Source of the DNA: 2-02-FULL-38-15 sp964645555 | GTDB lineage: Bacteria > Patescibacteriota > Microgenomatia > Daviesbacterales > UBA10151 | DNA: 11,361 nt | Assembly: GCA_964645555.1 (NCBI GenBank) | Contig: CAZYBP010000032.1 | Coordinates: 1-11,361 of the forward strand | Direction of reading: 5' to 3' | Part shown: positions 5,518 through 11,361 of the stretch, piece by piece | Numbering within the stretch: the first letter of the stretch is position 1 | How the letters are laid out: the number at the start of each line of letters is the position of its first letter | Position numbers and translations under genes: made by a program | Notes under the pieces: generated by a model | What the model was told of the DNA's origin: nothing | The model's database searches: none | What the model saw: only the letters and a program-made list of their open reading frames with translations

Positions 5518-6990
5518 TCAGCTCGGTTGCAAAAAGGAAATAGCTGCTTGAACTCTCTTAACAGCTTCTTCTTCCCCCAAAATTTTGATACTCTCAAAAA
5601 GAGGAGGGGTAACCAGTTGCCCGGAAATAGCGACTCTGATTAACTGGAACATTTGAGATACTGATATTCCTAAATCCTCTGCCAGCTTTCTGAAAGTTGA
5701 TTCAAAAATATCAGCTTCCCAGGGTTTTTCCATACTTTTCAGTTTTTCCAAAACTTTTTCCATCTTAGATTTTATATTTTCAATTTTCAATCTATTAAAA
5801 ACTTCCATATCATATTCTACTTTTTCAAAGAAAAAATCCGTCAGTGGGACAAAATCAGATAATTTTTTAATTCTCTCTTTTACTAAAGGTATTAAAAGAT
5901 GAAGTTTGTCTGCAACCGGATGCAAAGTTCCTTCCGAGAAATAGGTTAAATATTTCTCAAGTCTCTGAGACAATTGTTCATCAGACATTTGCCTAATATA
6001 TTCTCCATTCATCCATTCCAATTTTTTGATATCAAATTTTGCTCCCTGCGGTTTGACATCAACTCTAAAGGGATCAAGCTCAAATGCTTTGGCAAAATCT
6101 TCTAAAGGAAATATCTCTTTGCCTTCAGGGTGGTTCCAAACAACGTTTGCTAAGAAATTTAAAATTGCCTCAGGTAAAAAACCCTCTTTTCTATAATAGT
6201 CAACGGAAGCATGTCCCATTCTTTTAGATAATTTGCCCCCTCCTTCAGGATTTAACAACACCGGTACATGGGCAAATTTGGGTATAGATTCTCCCCAACC
6301 TAAAAATTTATAAAGCAGTAAGTGTTTAGGAGTAGAGGATAACCACTCACTGCCTCGAAATACATGTGTAATTTTCATTAAATAATCATCTACCACCACT
6401 GCTAAATGGTAAGTTGGAAAACCATCAGACTTAATTATTACCTGATCATCAACTTGGCTGGAATTAAACTTAACGTCTCCGGCTACACTATCATGGACCA
6501 CTATTGCTTGATCTTTAGGCACATTCATTCTTATTACACGGGATATTTTATCTGTAAGGTTTTTTTCAATTTCCTCTTTAGATAGAAATAAACACTTTTT
6601 ATCATACATTGGCGGCAGTTTTTCTTTTTGCTGCTCTGTCCGAAGCTGTTCTAATCTCTCTTTACTGCAAAAACAATAATAGGCATTACCCTGACCGATT
6701 AACTGCTGAGCATATTTCTGATAAATCTTAAGTCTTTCAGATTGCCTATAAGGACCAAATTCCCCACCTTGCTCAGGACCTTCATCCAGCTTCAGTCCAA
6801 ACCATTCCAAGGACTCAAAAATTACCTTCTCTGCATCAGCTACAAACCTGCTTCTGTCCGTATCCTCAATCCTGATAATAAACTTACCATTGTATTTTTT
6901 GGCAAATACAAAATTGTACATCGCCTGATAAATAGTCCCAATATGGGGATAGCCTGTTGGTGATGGTGCAATTCTTACTCTGACTTCCAT
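5518..6990 (-). CDS. gltX: Glutamyl-tRNA synthetase (GluRS)
   Basis: A 490-residue class I synthetase, typical length for bacterial GluRS. Seen in order: RIAPSPTGYPHIGT (6-19, the HIGH-type signature), RIEDTDRSR (40-48), a CFC...YDKKC segment (C106, C108, C133) resembling the zinc-binding insert though the usual His is Phe, VDDYLMKITHVFRGSEW (200-216), and GKLSKRMG (252-259, the KMSKS-type signature). The helical anticodon-binding C-terminal half follows. The protein loads Glu onto tRNA-Glu and, in organisms lacking GlnRS, also onto tRNA-Gln for GatCAB; tRNA-Gln(CUG) lies about 700 bp away. The start is the ATG at 6990, immediately before the conserved first strand; in-frame upstream sequence lies in the divergent promoter region. 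Whether it is non-discriminating cannot be told here. Confidence 0.96.
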   Translation of the reverse strand: MEVRVRIAPSPTGYPHIGTIYQAMYNFVFAKKYNGKFIIRIEDTDRSRFVADAEKVIFESLEWFGLKLDEGPEQGGEFGPYRQSERLKIYQKYAQQLIGQGNAYYCFCSKERLEQLRTEQQKEKLPPMYDKKCLFLSKEEIEKNLTDKISRVIRMNVPKDQAIVVHDSVAGDVKFNSSQVDDQVIIKSDGFPTYHLAVVVDDYLMKITHVFRGSEWLSSTPKHLLLYKFLGWGESIPKFAHVPVLLNPEGGGKLSKRMGHASVDYYRKEGFLPEAILNFLANVVWNHPEGKEIFPLEDFAKAFELDPFRVDVKPQGAKFDIKKLEWMNGEYIRQMSDEQLSQRLEKYLTYFSEGTLHPVADKLHLLIPLVKERIKKLSDFVPLTDFFFEKVEYDMEVFNRLKIENIKSKMEKVLEKLKSMEKPWEADIFESTFRKLAEDLGISVSQMFQLIRVAISGQLVTPPLFESIKILGEEEAVKRVQAAISFLQPS

Positions 6991-7009
6991 AACTGCCTGA
7001 TAGTATAAT
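6980..7009 (+). promoter_or_regulatory. Promoter of the 7047 gene, in a shared divergent region with gltX
   Basis: CTGACT (6980-6985), an 18-base spacer and a perfect TATAAT (7004-7009) on the + strand point at the gene starting 7047, leaving a leader of about 30 bases. On the minus strand the same A/T block gives TATACT (7007 to 7002), a -10 candidate for gltX with only about five bases to its ATG, but with no good -35. A short hairpin GGCG-CTATA-CGCC (7024-7036) lies in the rightward leader. Confidence 0.45.
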
Positions 7010-7046
7010 ATAACCATACACCAGGCGCTATACGCCATACCTAACT

Positions 7047-8096
7047 ATGACTTTAACTCAGGTTGCCATACTGACAAAACAGATCATCACTATATCTATT
7101 TTTGCCCTAGCATTGGCACTTATTTCATTTATTGGCTATAGAATTTGGTATGCCTACTATTTGGCAAACTTGCCTCCGGTTGAGGAAAAACCTGACATTA
7201 AGTTTGGCATTCTTCCTTTGCCTGATTTTCCAAACAGTGATGTCTCAAGTTCTAACTTCTCTTATTCATTAGATACTACCACTGGCGGTCTACCGAAAAT
7301 AGGAGTAGATACAGGTTTTAGTAAGCTAGTTAAAGTTTACTTTGTCACGAAAACCTTTGCCAGTCTGCTGTCGCCGGAGAGATCACAAAATTTAGCAGAA
7401 AAATTCGATATTCACACAGATCCAAAAATCCTTTCTGAAACAAACTATTTGTTCAGCGACCAAGATAAAAATCTAAATATTGATTTAGACACTGGTAATT
7501 TTGAGTTTAGCAGAGAAGCATCTGTTTCTGCTCAGGAAAGTCTAGATGATGACAATCAACTAGTCTCAGATTTTGAAAAAACATTGGGCAATTTAAATAT
7601 ACCGCAACCTGATCTCAGTAAAGGAAGAACTCGGGTAGTTTTACTGAAGAAGGAGGGAACAAACTTTATTCCTACTACGCTGCGTTCGGAAGCAAACGTA
7701 GCACAAATTTCTTTATGGCCGCAATCTCTTGATGATAAAACTATCTTTACCCCGCAATATGATACTTCTTTAATTAGTGCAATAGTTTTTAAATCGGCTG
7801 CTAATTTACAGAATTACTTATCTTTAAAATTTACTTACTACCCGATAGATACCTCAATCTTTGCAACCTATCCTATTAAAACAGCTGACGAAGCATTTGC
7901 AGATTTGCAGGCTGGGAAAGGTATAGTAATTATTCAGCCGCCAAAACCAGAAGTTTCTATAACTTTAGTTTATTTAGGGTATTTTTTAGCACAGGATTAT
8001 AGCCCCTATTTACAACCAATTTTTGTGTTTGAAGGACCACAGTTTGTCGCCTATGTTCCAGCTATTACCGCTGAGTTTCAGTCTCCGGCCAAGTAA
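7047..8096 (+). CDS. Membrane-anchored extracytoplasmic protein of unknown function
   Basis: A 349-residue protein not assigned to a named family. A short N-terminus is followed by one hydrophobic helix (about 13-35) with no signal-peptidase motif, so it is predicted to be an N-in, C-out membrane anchor. After a proline-rich stretch (NLPPVEEKP, 41-49), the remainder looks soluble and beta-rich, with an acidic stretch at 165-175. The last third (about 270-340), with YPIKTADEAFADLQAGKG, a strand-like VSITLVYLGY and YLQPIFVFEG...FVAYVPAI, is faintly reminiscent of PepSY/YycI-like extracytoplasmic folds, an impression only. It is divergent from gltX and overlaps the carboxypeptidase gene tail-to-tail by 32 bp. 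That neighbour is a cell-envelope enzyme, but no functional link is shown. Confidence 0.82.
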   Translation: MTLTQVAILTKQIITISIFALALALISFIGYRIWYAYYLANLPPVEEKPDIKFGILPLPDFPNSDVSSSNFSYSLDTTTGGLPKIGVDTGFSKLVKVYFVTKTFASLLSPERSQNLAEKFDIHTDPKILSETNYLFSDQDKNLNIDLDTGNFEFSREASVSAQESLDDDNQLVSDFEKTLGNLNIPQPDLSKGRTRVVLLKKEGTNFIPTTLRSEANVAQISLWPQSLDDKTIFTPQYDTSLISAIVFKSAANLQNYLSLKFTYYPIDTSIFATYPIKTADEAFADLQAGKGIVIIQPPKPEVSITLVYLGYFLAQDYSPYLQPIFVFEGPQFVAYVPAITAEFQSPAK

Positions 8097-8997
8097 AATT
8101 TTGGTAAACCCATTCTATTAAGTTCGTTGACTCCCTAAACCTGTCATTGGATCCTAAGACTACTGTTAGAACCTGGTGTCCGTCTCTGTCAATATAGGTA
8201 ACCAGATTCTCTTTTGCTTCTTGTGTAAATCCAGTTTTTACTCCCAATACTCCTCTCACTTGAGATAATAGTTTATTTAAATTGCTTAGCTGATGTTGAT
8301 ACTTTTTATCTAAAGAGACAATGTTGGTTTCTTTGGTAGCAAATATTTTCGTCAGTTGAGAATTCTTTAAAGCTTCCTCTGTTATCACAGCCAGGTCTTT
8401 GGCAGAGGAATAATGCTTTGGGCTATCAAACCCTGCCGGGTTATCAAAGTGAGTGTTGGTCAAATTCAACTCGGCTACTTTTTTATTCATGGCAGAGACA
8501 AAACCTAAAACTCCTCCCGGATAATTTTCTGCCAGAGTATAAGCCGCATCATTTCCGGAGTTTAACAACATACCATATAAAAGCGAACGGAAACTTAAGT
8601 CTTCTCCCAACACAAGTCCTACTTTTGAACCAATAATTCCTGCTCCTTCCCTAACAGTTAATATAGAATTTTGCTTAAAATATTCAGAAGCCACCAGGGC
8701 AGTCATAATTTTGGTAGTGGACGCAATCGGTAAAGGGATATTGGCATCTTTTTGATATAAGACCAAGCTGCTGGATAAGTCTTTGACAAAAATAGCACGG
8801 GCGCTAAACTGAGGAGAAGGGATATTTTTTGAAACAGGGGGGATATTATATTTTTGGATTCCGGCAACTGCAGAATTATTTTGAGGGATTTGTAAACTAA
8901 TTAAGGTATTCTCTGTAAAATTTATAATTTGCGGTACACTAACAATAATCAAAGCAGCAACTAATATTATAGCCGCGGAAAGCAGATAATATTTCAT
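8065..8997 (-). CDS. D-alanyl-D-alanine carboxypeptidase (penicillin-binding protein, S11 family)
   Basis: A 310-residue serine peptidase with the three active-site motifs of S11 DD-carboxypeptidases: S93-T-T-K96 (in IASTTKIM), S147-G-N149 (LLNSGNDAAY) and K254-T-G256 (GVKTGFT). The N-terminus (about 4-24) is a hydrophobic signal anchor followed by a flexible Asn/Pro/Ser-rich stretch to about 64, so the enzyme acts outside the membrane on peptidoglycan stem peptides, removing the terminal D-Ala. The sequence ends shortly after the catalytic fold, so the additional beta-rich C-terminal domain of E. coli PBP5 is missing. It lies 14 bp after aspS, probably in the same transcript. The last 32 bp overlap the convergent 7047 gene. 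It supports a peptidoglycan-containing wall. DacA/DacF-type naming cannot be settled. Confidence 0.92.
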   Translation of the reverse strand: MKYYLLSAAIILVAALIIVSVPQIINFTENTLISLQIPQNNSAVAGIQKYNIPPVSKNIPSPQFSARAIFVKDLSSSLVLYQKDANIPLPIASTTKIMTALVASEYFKQNSILTVREGAGIIGSKVGLVLGEDLSFRSLLYGMLLNSGNDAAYTLAENYPGGVLGFVSAMNKKVAELNLTNTHFDNPAGFDSPKHYSSAKDLAVITEEALKNSQLTKIFATKETNIVSLDKKYQHQLSNLNKLLSQVRGVLGVKTGFTQEAKENLVTYIDRDGHQVLTVVLGSNDRFRESTNLIEWVYQNFTWPETETQR

Positions 8998-9011
8998 TTA
9001 AATTCGTGAGA

Positions 9012-10325
9012 TTATTTACTTAACCTAATGTCAACTCGTTCCATGTCTCTTGGAAAGAGTGAGCCTTCTCTAATATTTGCCAAATTTAGTACATGCATTG
9101 TCAGTCTCTCCAGTCCAAAAGAGAATCCCCCCTCAGGCGGCATTCCGTATTTAAAAGCTTGAAGGTACATTTCAAAATTCTTGGGATCCATTCCCCTATC
9201 TTTAATAGCATTTACTAACTGATCATAATCATTAATTCTTTGACTCCCACTTAAAATTTCCAACCCCCTAAATAACAAATCATAACTTAAACTATATTCC
9301 GGATCTTTTGGATCCGGCTTAGTATAAAATGCTCTTTTGGCAGTAGGAAAATGTGTTATTGTTACGAAATCCGTTTTATGTTTTTCCTTCGCCCATTTGC
9401 AAATATCGATCTCATCCTGTGGTGCTAAATCTTTTTCCCGTCTATTATCTCTGCCAAATTCCTTAAAAATTATTTCCTGAGCCTCTCTTAAAGTTAACCT
9501 TGGTATTTTTCCAAAAGCTATTGGTTCTATCCCATATTCTTTAAGTAAATCCTTTGAAGTTTCTTGTGCAAACTTTAACATCTCCACTGCTACCCTTTCC
9601 AAAAAGTCCAAGAGATCATTAAAGTTAACAAAACCAAATTCACAGTCTAGTTGAGTTGATTCCGATAAATGTCTCGTGGTAACAGAAGGTTCTGCCCTGT
9701 AAGCATGAGCGATAGTAAATACCCTCTCGAAAACCGGTACCAACATCTGTTTATAAAGCTGGGGGCTTTGAGTCATAAAAGCTTTGTGGCCGTAGTAATC
9801 AACTTTAAAAACTTCAGCTCCTCCCTCTGTAGCTGAGGCAGCAATAGTGGGAACAAATATCTCAGTACAATCTAAACCCTTAGCCGCTTTTCTAAAACCT
9901 TCCATTAAAGCAGCCTGTACTTTAAATATAGCTTTAACTTTAGGATGTCTTAATGTTAACGATCTATAATCTAGTAAAGTTGGTAATTGTAATCCCAAGT
10001 CCTTACCACCCATATCAAATGGGAGTTCTACAGCTTTGGATAAAACCTCTACTTTTTCGGTATAGATTTCAATTTCACCGGTTACCAGCTTAGGATTAAC
10101 CAAATTTTGCGGACGTTTATTGATTGTACCTGTCAAGGAAATTGCATCTTGAGGACCAAGATCCTTACCACTACCCCCGCCTACTACCACCTGAATTAAT
10201 CCGCTCCGGTCTACAACATCTAAAAAAGTAATCTTACCATGATCTCGTTTGACGTGGATAAAACCCGAAATCTGAACATCCTCACCTATTTTTTTATTAC
10301 AATCAATTATTAATGTTCTTTCCAT
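9012..10325 (-). CDS. aspS: Aspartyl-tRNA synthetase, archaeal-type (possibly non-discriminating)
   Basis: A 437-residue class IIb synthetase. The N-terminal OB-fold anticodon-binding domain (about 15-100) leads into the catalytic core: MTQSPQLYKQML (184-195), motif 2 (AYRAEPSVTTRHLSE, 208-222) and motif 3 (GGFSFGLERLTMHVL, 399-413), with the end FPRDMERVDIRL. The QSPQLYKQ block marks it as AspRS rather than AsnRS. At about 437 residues, without the roughly 100-residue GAD insert of bacterial AspRS, it belongs to the archaeal/eukaryal-like type found in some bacteria. H24 (in GFIH) and P72 (in KRPQ) resemble the His and Pro associated with non-discriminating archaeal-type AspRS that also charge tRNA-Asn, though this alignment is by eye. 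First gene of an operon with the downstream carboxypeptidase; its promoter abuts the ATG at 10325. Confidence 0.94.
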   Translation of the reverse strand: MERTLIIDCNKKIGEDVQISGFIHVKRDHGKITFLDVVDRSGLIQVVVGGGSGKDLGPQDAISLTGTINKRPQNLVNPKLVTGEIEIYTEKVEVLSKAVELPFDMGGKDLGLQLPTLLDYRSLTLRHPKVKAIFKVQAALMEGFRKAAKGLDCTEIFVPTIAASATEGGAEVFKVDYYGHKAFMTQSPQLYKQMLVPVFERVFTIAHAYRAEPSVTTRHLSESTQLDCEFGFVNFNDLLDFLERVAVEMLKFAQETSKDLLKEYGIEPIAFGKIPRLTLREAQEIIFKEFGRDNRREKDLAPQDEIDICKWAKEKHKTDFVTITHFPTAKRAFYTKPDPKDPEYSLSYDLLFRGLEILSGSQRINDYDQLVNAIKDRGMDPKNFEMYLQAFKYGMPPEGGFSFGLERLTMHVLNLANIREGSLFPRDMERVDIRLSK

Positions 10326-10333
10326 TTGAAAGC

Positions 10334-10363
10334 ATCATACCAGTTTGAATGAATAATTGACAA
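10334..10363 (-). promoter_or_regulatory. aspS: Leaderless promoter of aspS
   Basis: Minus strand TTGTCA (10363 to 10358), an 18-base spacer and TATGAT (10339 to 10334), the latter preceded by TGG to give an extended -10. The expected start near 10328 lies only a few bases before the aspS ATG at 10325. Its -35 shares five bases with the opposing rightward promoter. Confidence 0.55.
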
Positions 10364-10386
10364 GAAGTCATAATATAAGCTATAAT
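10357..10386 (+). promoter_or_regulatory. Consensus promoter for the 10431-11361 transcript
   Basis: Perfect TTGACA (10357-10362), an 18-base spacer and perfect TATAAT (10381-10386). Both hexamers match the sigma-70 consensus exactly. Transcription would start near 10393, at the foot of a strong 12-pair hairpin. Confidence 0.7.
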
Positions 10387-10391
10387 TTTAT

Positions 10392-10420
10392 AAGTCTATA
10401 GGCAGTCAGCTTATAGATTT
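10392..10420 (+). promoter_or_regulatory. 5' leader hairpin of the 10431 transcript
   Basis: Bases 10392-10403 pair with 10409-10420 (12 pairs including two G-U) across the loop AGTCA, directly at the predicted transcript 5' end. A T-rich stretch follows (10418-10427), so it could act as a weak early terminator or as a 5' stabilising hairpin. Confidence 0.5.
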
Positions 10421-10430
10421 TTATTTTGAA

Positions 10431-10535
10431 ATGCAAAAATTACTAAGCCTAAACATAGATAAAATTGAAATCTTACTTAGCCTTCTTTTGGTGCTCCTTC
10501 TTACAGGAGCTTCTTTGGGAGGTATCTTTAGGTAA
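10431..10535 (+). CDS. Leucine-rich 34-residue small ORF (leader peptide or tiny membrane protein)
   Basis: ATG at 10431, TAA at 10533-10535, 34 codons. The sequence begins MQKLLSLNIDKIEI and continues into a hydrophobic run LLSLLLVLLLTGASLGG, ending IFR. Twelve of 34 residues are Leu, using five different Leu codons. It follows a consensus promoter but has no Shine-Dalgarno sequence. The final Gly-Gly-Ile-Phe-Arg codons contain GGGAGGT (10517-10523, starting in the preceding Leu codon), which can pair with the 5' arm of the terminator downstream. Two readings fit: a single-helix membrane peptide, or a leader peptide controlling the next gene. I do not recognise it. Coding status is inferred from promoter, hydrophobic pattern and location only. 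Confidence 0.5.
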   Translation: MQKLLSLNIDKIEILLSLLLVLLLTGASLGGIFR

Positions 10536-10583
10536 AACCTAAAGAGTAATTTTAGGAGACCTCCCCAAAAGGGAGGTTTTTTT
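10517..10583 (+). promoter_or_regulatory. Putative attenuator with mutually exclusive hairpins
   Basis: ACCTCCC (10559-10565) can pair with the upstream GGGAGGT (10517-10523, inside the small ORF) or the downstream GGGAGGT (10571-10577, followed by T's). A second alternative pair lies between them: CCTAAA (10538-10543) can join TTTAGG at 10527-10532, as part of a 9-pair stem 10525-10533/10537-10545 spanning the small ORF stop codon, or TTTAGG at 10551-10556. This is the layout of a transcription attenuator. The downstream GGGAGGT is also the next gene's Shine-Dalgarno sequence, so translational control is equally possible. Confidence 0.5.
10559..10583 (+). terminator. Terminator hairpin directly before a start codon
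   Basis: ACCTCCC (10559-10565), loop CAAAA, GGGAGGT (10571-10577), then an unbroken T-run to 10583. The ATG of the next gene starts at 10584. The stem is GC-rich in an AT-rich region, so this is a strong intrinsic terminator candidate. Confidence 0.7.
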
Positions 10584-10864
10584 ATGGCTTTATTAGTAGA
10601 ACAACAAAAAACAATAAGACCAGAGTACTATAATTTGGCAAAAATACCAGATTGTGTTGTTGCACAGAACAGATTAAGTGCAATAGCGCAATTTGGCCGG
10701 CTGGTAAACCTGTGTGCACAAGCCATCGAAAGAAGTCATATCCAAGTTTACGAAAATGGAGATGTACCTTATGTTCCTGCTGATAAACCAGCCAAAAGAT
10801 ATTTTACTTTCAACCCAATTACAAGTAAAAGAATCGAGGAGATCGACGAAGCTTTGATTCGCGA
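10584..10864 (+). CDS. Unrecognised protein, N-terminal part, cut by assembly gap
   Basis: The ATG at 10584 has a strong Shine-Dalgarno, GGGAGG at 10571-10576, seven bases before it. About 93 residues precede the gap (MALLVEQQKTIRPEYYNLAK..., then CVVAQNRLSAIAQFGRLVNL, then ENGDVPYVPADKPAKRYFTF and a charged helix ending EEIDEALIR). No signal peptide or membrane segment is visible and I do not recognise the family. The 10-N gap keeps this frame if its size is literal. The same frame continues APFIPYVMNP and then appears to slip into the frame of the entry below, where NP would be followed by EVPMHIPTKDG; unslipped it ends at 11021 in unconvincing sequence. Most likely the first part of one gene with the next entry. 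Confidence 0.6.
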
Positions 10865-10874
10865 NNNNNNNNNN
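10865..10874. other. Run of 10 Ns (assembly gap)
   Basis: Ten consecutive Ns inside the unrecognised gene. A round number such as this is often a placeholder, so the true gap length, and hence the frame across it, cannot be trusted. Confidence 0.98.
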
Positions 10875-10899
10875 GCCCCTTTTATACCATATGTTATGA

Positions 10900-11361
10900 A
10901 TCCAACCCGAAGTCCCCATGCATATTCCAACCAAAGACGGACAAAGTATGATCCTTGTCAGACCAGTGATGTTTCAGACAGCAAAAGGCGAAAGAAGACA
11001 ATTTTTTTATGCACCAGTTGATAAAAACGGGCAAGTAATTAAAGAGGATGGAAAACCCAAAAGAATAGAGGTGGAACCTTCCCAGGTAGTCGCCGAAAAA
11101 ACAATTAATATAATTACCGGGGAGGAAGTAAAAGCTTACACCGAACGGGAAATTTTAAGAGAGGAAATTGAAGGACTAGTAGCTTTTCATTTTAAAGATC
11201 TAATAGAAAACCCATCTGCAGAGAAGACTGCCGATGAATGGATAAACGCCCATGAAATCGTACCTGCTCTAATCGGATTTATGACCGATAAAGATTCTTA
11301 TATTGAAGGAGTACAAAAGTCTCATACTTTAAATATTGTCTCAAGCGCTATGCAAATTGCC
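10900..11361 (+). CDS. Unrecognised protein, C-terminal part, runs off the window
   Basis: Open from the TGA at 10897-10899 to the window edge, 154 codons without a stop. An ATG at 10918 is available but has no Shine-Dalgarno, so I think this is the continuation of the 10584 gene after a frame slip near 10900-10912, rather than a new gene. The protein has a strand-rich first part (QSMILVRPVMFQT, RRQFFYAPVDKNGQVIKEDG) and a helical, acidic second part (TEREILREEIEGLVAFHFKD, then EWINAHEIVPALIGFMTDKD). It is soluble with no membrane segment. Composition resembles that of neighbouring genes. No family recognised and no catalytic motif seen; the C-terminus is outside the window. Confidence 0.6.
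   Translation, partial: MQPEVPMHIPTKDGQSMILVRPVMFQTAKGERRQFFYAPVDKNGQVIKEDGKPKRIEVEPSQVVAEKTINIITGEEVKAYTEREILREEIEGLVAFHFKDLIENPSAEKTADEWINAHEIVPALIGFMTDKDSYIEGVQKSHTLNIVSSAMQIA

Noticed and set aside
7011..7039. Repeated CCATAC blocks with GGCG/CGCC between gltX and the 7047 gene as an operator
   Set aside because: The repeats are very short and imperfect; no regulator gene is adjacent, so this was not raised to a finding.
10393..10583. T-box or other known riboswitch in the leader of the unknown gene
   Set aside because: No T-box sequence or other recognisable riboswitch core could be found; the alternative hairpins involve a small ORF instead.
10897..10899. TGA read as glycine (genetic code 25) to explain the in-frame stop in the unknown gene
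   Set aside because: gltX and the transketolase C-half end in TGA at natural family ends, so the standard code applies; an assembly slip by the gap is simpler.
10674..10934. Minus-strand frame across the assembly gap
   Set aside because: It spans undefined bases and is opposite a frame with a strong Shine-Dalgarno; composition looks like antisense.
1..11361. Search for insertion sequences, CRISPR arrays, rRNA or phage genes
   Set aside because: No transposase, integrase, repeat-spacer pattern, rRNA or phage structural gene was seen; genes have uniform AT-rich composition.

Overview
This AT-rich bacterial window is densely packed. Genes abut or overlap, and several start codons sit within a few bases of a predicted transcription start. 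The gene content suggests a small-genome bacterium, most plausibly of the Candidate Phyla Radiation/Patescibacteria (perhaps Microgenomates-like). The clues are an archaeal-type AspRS, a GluRS with a nearby tRNA-Gln, a split transketolase, a stand-alone LPxTG protein, a small DUF5670-like membrane protein and several unrecognised proteins. The lineage is an inference. The standard genetic code appears to be in use, because gltX and the transketolase C-half end in TGA at natural family ends.

Layout. 53-871 (-): short-chain dehydrogenase. 918-1559 (+): six-helix ferric-reductase/MsrQ-like membrane protein, divergent from it. 4564-1560 (-): a tight operon rpiB, LOG-family phosphoribohydrolase, transketolase N-half, transketolase C-half. 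Its links all concern ribose 5-phosphate: LOG enzymes release it from nucleoside monophosphates, RpiB isomerises it and transketolase consumes it. 4642-4822 (+): a promoter followed directly by two hairpins and a U-tract (a possible very small RNA), then tRNA-Gln(CUG). 4960-5106 (+): 48-residue membrane protein. 5122-5472 (-): LPxTG protein with its own near-leaderless promoter. 5518-6990 (-): gltX, divergent from 7047-8096 (+), an N-terminally anchored extracytoplasmic protein of unknown function. The latter overlaps tail-to-tail with 8065-8997 (-), a D-Ala-D-Ala carboxypeptidase that follows aspS (9012-10325, -) in a two-gene operon.

The right end (10334-11361) is the most unusual part. Two divergent promoters share their -35 bases. 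The rightward transcript starts with a long hairpin, then a 34-codon leucine-rich small ORF. Its last codons carry one copy of GGGAGGT. An ACCTCCC segment can pair either with that copy or with a second GGGAGGT followed by a T-run. That second copy is also the Shine-Dalgarno sequence of the next gene, whose ATG directly follows the T-run. This has the form of a leader-peptide attenuator or SD-sequestration switch. The gene it would control is unrecognised, is interrupted by a 10-N assembly gap and a frame change, and runs off the window.

Functionally, the window holds a pentose-phosphate/nucleotide-ribose module, two aminoacyl-tRNA synthetases plus a tRNA likely tied to indirect Gln (and perhaps Asn) decoding, and cell-wall and surface functions (carboxypeptidase, sortase-type substrate) that imply peptidoglycan. 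No mobile element, CRISPR array or rRNA was seen.
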